Source: JBBSEZ01 sp038239195 (GTDB lineage Bacteria; Planctomycetota; Planctomycetia; Gemmatales; Gemmataceae). Taken from it: DNA of 15,284 nucleotides. Location: contig JBBSEZ010000235.1 in the NCBI GenBank assembly GCA_038239195.1, positions 1 through 15,284 of the forward strand, read 5' to 3'. Shown in pieces: positions 12,389-15,284 of the stretch. Position numbers and translations under genes: made by a program. The first letter of the stretch is position 1, and every line of letters starts with the position of its first letter. The notes under the pieces are model-generated. The model saw only the letters and a list, made by a program, of their open reading frames with translations. It had not been told where the DNA came from and did not search any database.

Positions 12389-13309
12389 TCACTGGGGTTG
12401 TGCCAACAAGGCCCGCCTTCGTCGCCTGCGGAGGACGAACAGACCGCACCCAACGACCGCCAGAGCGACGACGCCGGCAGCGGAGAGGGCAACCCGCGTC
12501 CTCGAAACGCCCGTCGAGGGGGGAGGGTCGTAGGGGGGAGACACGGCGAGCGTCGGCGCGAACGTGACGGACTCGGGCATCGCCTCGAGTTGCTTGAGCG
12601 CGCGCTCCACTTCTAACTGAAGGGTGGGGAGAAGGAGGTACTCGCCCGAGAGTTGGATGAGCCGATCCGCCCGCTCGCGTTTGGTGCCCGGCATCACGAT
12701 CATTAACTGGGTGATGCCCCCGCACGCGGAGCGGATTTCGGTGTCCACCTGGCACCGGAGCTCGGGGTCCGCCGGCACCTTTCGCGGGTCGTGTTTGTAC
12801 CAGAATATTCTGTTTCGGTCATGCCGGACGGCGCCCTCCTGGTCCCCTTCGCACAGGCAAATGGATGCGAGTTCGCGTTCGACGCGAATCAACGAGAGCG
12901 AGTCGCTCCGCCTGGCAACGATCTCTTTGAGCATGGCCCGCGCCTCGGCGGGGTTGGCAAACATGGCCCGCGCCACGACGAGGAACTGGGCCTCCACCCA
13001 CAGGTCCGACCCCGGCTTGGCTGCCCGGGCCGCCTTTCTGAACCACGCCAGCGATCCCGCCTCGTCCTCCTTGTGCAACGGGTCGCGCGCCAGGTCTTCC
13101 GTCGCCAGCAGGTGGCCGAGGGAGATCATCGCCTCCGCCACGCGCGGGTGGTTGCCGTGCTTGGCGATGAGGCGCTCCCACTCGACGACCAAGTCGGCCC
13201 GCCGGGTGACCGTCTCCTGTTGCCGCAGGTCGGCAGACGCTTCGAGGAAAGGGTCTGCCGGCGGAGCCGGCGGCGCCACGAAGCAACACAGCAGCAAGAT
13301 AGCGGTCAT
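12389..13309 (-). CDS. Membrane-anchored helical-repeat protein, tandem copy 1
   Basis: 306 residues, function unrecognised. A short signal-like N-terminus (MTAILLLCCFVAPPAPPADP) is followed by an alpha-helical, TPR-like region (about 30-240; for example HPRVAEAMISLGHLLATEDL and GSLAWFRKAARAAKPGSDLW). Next come a proline-rich linker (PPYDPPPSTGVS), one membrane span at about 272-293 and a cytoplasmic tail starting RRRRRR. The helical part should lie outside the cytoplasm. ATG 13309 is chosen because AAGGAGG lies ten bases upstream, exactly as in the paralogue; the frame is open 71 codons further but reads through copy 2's tail sequence. The adjacent copy 2 is clearly homologous over its full length, so this is a tandem duplication. 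Confidence 0.8.
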   Translation of the reverse strand: MTAILLLCCFVAPPAPPADPFLEASADLRQQETVTRRADLVVEWERLIAKHGNHPRVAEAMISLGHLLATEDLARDPLHKEDEAGSLAWFRKAARAAKPGSDLWVEAQFLVVARAMFANPAEARAMLKEIVARRSDSLSLIRVERELASICLCEGDQEGAVRHDRNRIFWYKHDPRKVPADPELRCQVDTEIRSACGGITQLMIVMPGTKRERADRLIQLSGEYLLLPTLQLEVERALKQLEAMPESVTFAPTLAVSPPYDPPPSTGVSRTRVALSAAGVVALAVVGCGLFVLRRRRRRALLAQPQ

Positions 13310-13379
13310 AGGCTTCAGCCCTCCTTCCTGTGAGTCGAGAACGGTGGTAGGAAGCCCACGAGGGCTGCTCGGGCCAGGC

Positions 13380-14294
13380 TCACTCGGGTTGCGCCAACAG
13401 GGGCCGCCTTCGTCGCCTGCGGAGGACGAATAGAACGCAGCCCACACCCGCCAGAGCGACGACGCCGGCAACGGAGAGGGCAACCCGCGTCCTCGAAACG
13501 CCAGTCGAGGGGGGAGGGTCATAGCCCGGCGTAACGACAGGTGTCGGCGGGAGCGGGACGGTCTCCGGCATCGAGTCGAGTATCCTTAGCGCGTTCTGCC
13601 CGGCCGCCTGGAGCGGGGCGAGGTGGGGCCGCTCCTGCATCAGCTTCCGGATCATGGCCGCCCGCTCGCGCTTGGGGATCGGGAACGAGGTCATGTACTG
13701 GGTCGTCGTGTCACACGCGGACCGGATCACGGTGTCCACCTGGCGCTTGACGTCGGGGTCGGCGGGCGCCCTCCGGGGTTCGTCCCGATACCAGTTCAAG
13801 ACGTTCCGGTCGTGCTGAAGGGCCCCCTGGCGGTTCCGCTCGCACGCACAAACCGTCGCCATTTCGTGCTCGACCCGGATCAGCGTGAGCGAGTCGGTAC
13901 GGTTGGCGACGATACCCTGGAAGATGGCTCGCGCCTCGGCGGGGTTGCGGTACGCCATCCGCACCGCGACGAGGAACTGGGCCTCGACCCACAGGTCCGA
14001 CCCCGGCTTGCTCGCCCGAGCCGCCTTCTTGAACCACGCCAGCGAGCCCTCCAGGTCCTGCTTGTGCAAGGGGTCGCGTGCCAGGTCTTCCGTCGCCAGT
14101 AAGTGGCCGAGGGCGATCATCGCCTCTGCCACGCGCGGGTGGTTGCCGTGCTTGGCGATGAGGCGCTCCCACTTGACGACCAGGATCGCTCGCTTGGCAT
14201 CCGTTCGCTCGAGCGCATCCGATTCTTTGGCGAAAGAGTCCATTGCGGGCACCGGCGGCGCCACGAAGCAGCACAGTAGCAAGATGGCCTTCAT
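13380..14294 (-). CDS. Membrane-anchored helical-repeat protein, tandem copy 2
   Basis: 304 residues, same plan as the neighbouring copy: signal-like start MKAILLLCCFVAPPVPAMDS; helical TPR-like region (about 30-240), with WERLIAKHGNHPRVAEAM identical to copy 1; linker GYDPPPSTGVSRTRVALS; membrane span at about 270-291; then RRRRRR and LLAQPE. The first 140 residues and the last 45 are close to copy 1, while the middle (about 150-240) has drifted more. ATG 14294 is preferred over TTG 14303 because it aligns with copy 1 and has AAGGAGG ten bases upstream. It is followed 70 bases later by copy 1. The role is unknown; a scaffold or surface-complex protein is a guess from the repeat architecture. 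Confidence 0.8.
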   Translation of the reverse strand: MKAILLLCCFVAPPVPAMDSFAKESDALERTDAKRAILVVKWERLIAKHGNHPRVAEAMIALGHLLATEDLARDPLHKQDLEGSLAWFKKAARASKPGSDLWVEAQFLVAVRMAYRNPAEARAIFQGIVANRTDSLTLIRVEHEMATVCACERNRQGALQHDRNVLNWYRDEPRRAPADPDVKRQVDTVIRSACDTTTQYMTSFPIPKRERAAMIRKLMQERPHLAPLQAAGQNALRILDSMPETVPLPPTPVVTPGYDPPPSTGVSRTRVALSVAGVVALAGVGCVLFVLRRRRRRPLLAQPE

Positions 14295-14363
14295 AGGCTG
14301 CAAACCTCCTTCACAGTAGGGAGAGGGTGTGGACCGGGAGTCGTGCCCGCCAAGGCCCAGCCG

Positions 14364-15284
14364 TCATTCTATGGCTCGGGATATCGTGTTTTTTGTCAAG
14401 ACGGTGGCTACCGTATCATTGAGGTAGATGTATTTGTAGTTTGAGAAGGTCCACGTCATCTTCCACGCCTTGTTTGCGCCAGTGTTAGCCAGCAAGGTAG
14501 AACCGGCCGAGGTTATTACAAAGTAGGTGTGGCGAAAAATAATGGTCTTGGGGGCTGCCGTCTCGTCGCCGATCAGTTCTTTGACAGCTGACTGGAAGTA
14601 GAGCAGGTCCCAGAAGCAGTTATCGGCCCCCGTCCGGGCACAGCCGAGTAGGGTCGTGTTCTCGAAGCCGACGACGAACGCTTCACTCGAAGCGATGTTT
14701 TCATCGGCCTCATAATCTTCAGGTGTGACAGTCACGAAGTCCGCGTTCTTCCCCGTTCCTATGGCTTTCGGGTGGATGACGACTTTTTCCCCCACGAGGA
14801 AGCCATTCCAGTTGGCAGACCCATTCGGGGGAGTTCCACCCGAAACCTTCAGTTTGCGGTTCGTCATCCCAACTGTGAGTGAGCGTTTGCCGTCTGGCGT
14901 CTTAAATTGCTCCCACAACGTCTCGAAAGTCGGGGTGCAGGTATCCACCTCCTCAATCGTCGTAGGAGCGTCGGCTTCTTTGATCACATACACGGTCAGG
15001 GTAACCGTATCGGGACCGGGCTTATCGTTCCTCACACCCTTGTCCATGATGCCGACTCCGTTACCTTTCGCACCGTCGTTCCAGACATCATGAGCTTGGG
15101 CGGTGATCCGGTCCGTCATGGCGTTGCCTACGACGATTGCAGGTGCGGGCTGTGTCCTTCGATTTGGCCATTTGAGACTGGGCGGAGAGTTTATTCTGAT
15201 CGTTTGTCCACTTGGCGCTCGGCGAGGCACGGGCCCCTGAACGAGCAAGGCTCGTCCCCCTACGGTAACTCTGCCAAGAGACCA
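14364..15284 (-). CDS. Unrecognised protein, 5' end uncertain or beyond the window
   Basis: The frame ends at TGA 14364 and stays open to the right edge (about 306 codons). I do not recognise the family. Residue composition is rich in Thr, Val, Asn, Asp and Gly with alternating polar/hydrophobic stretches (for example PDTVTLTVYVIKEAD and KTIIFRHTYFVITSAG), which suggests a beta-sandwich, possibly extracellular protein. Two cysteines (LGCARTGADNC) lie close together. No membrane span is seen. Base use is clearly less GC-rich than the neighbours, with many A/T third positions, which suggests a different history. An ATG at 15119 is a possible start without a ribosome site. The far-right part contains a small palindrome and may be intergenic. 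It runs in the same direction as the duplicated pair, 69 bases upstream of it. Confidence 0.6.
   Translation of the reverse strand, partial: WSLGRVTVGGRALLVQGPVPRRAPSGQTIRINSPPSLKWPNRRTQPAPAIVVGNAMTDRITAQAHDVWNDGAKGNGVGIMDKGVRNDKPGPDTVTLTVYVIKEADAPTTIEEVDTCTPTFETLWEQFKTPDGKRSLTVGMTNRKLKVSGGTPPNGSANWNGFLVGEKVVIHPKAIGTGKNADFVTVTPEDYEADENIASSEAFVVGFENTTLLGCARTGADNCFWDLLYFQSAVKELIGDETAAPKTIIFRHTYFVITSAGSTLLANTGANKAWKMTWTFSNYKYIYLNDTVATVLTKNTISRAIE
15241..15255. repeat. Short palindrome near the right edge
   Basis: ACGAGC-AAG-GCTCGT is a perfect 6-bp inverted repeat. Its sequence and the flanking C-run resemble intergenic repeats of this kind of genome, which weakens the case that the gene at 14364 reads through it to the edge. 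Confidence 0.5.

Overview
The window looks like chromosomal DNA of a Planctomycetota bacterium, most likely of the Gemmata type (Gemmatales). It is very GC-rich. It encodes a DUF1559 pseudopilin-like protein with the H-X9-DG motif and a leucine-rich-repeat lipoprotein with planctomycete-style 'TxITDAGL' repeats. GTG and TTG starts are frequent, and several families of short palindromic repeats are scattered between and inside genes. The assignment rests on gene content and style, not on a marker gene.

Layout, left to right. (1) 3-131: the 3' end of an IS630-type transposase. (2) 361-3615, minus strand: a secreted-or-cytosolic vanadium-dependent haloperoxidase followed three bases later by the glycogen branching enzyme glgB. 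(3) 3616-3928: a gene-free stretch ending in a long hairpin. (4) 3929-4951, minus: fabH-like beta-ketoacyl-ACP synthase III. (5) 4952-5143: divergent intergenic region with a near-consensus sigma70 promoter and an AT-rich palindrome. (6) 5144-7574, plus: a tightly coupled three-gene operon (SdpR-type ArsR repressor, SdpI-like membrane protein, exported DUF3887/alpha-beta hydrolase) joined by ATGA and GTGA overlaps. (7) 7574-7846: palindromic repeats, then a possible gene remnant. (8) 7831-12205, minus: DUF1559 protein, DPM1-like GT2 glycosyltransferase, LRR lipoprotein (4-base overlap with GT2) and a GT39 membrane glycosyltransferase. (9) 12389-14294, minus: two tandem paralogues of a membrane-anchored helical-repeat protein. 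(10) 14364-15284, minus: an unrecognised, less GC-rich gene open to the window edge.

How the genes may work together. GT2 enzymes of this type make polyprenyl-phosphate sugars, and GT39 enzymes use such sugars as donors outside the membrane. The pair plus the LRR lipoprotein between them could therefore form a small surface-glycosylation module. In the plus-strand operon, the SdpR/SdpI pair is known from Bacillus as an autoregulated repressor and membrane immunity/signal receptor. Here the pair has no recognisable toxin gene but is fused by overlaps to an exported hydrolase, which makes it the best candidate in the window for an undescribed system. The hydrolase gene also carries an in-frame palindromic repeat just after its signal peptide, and its stop codon appears to come from a second repeat family.
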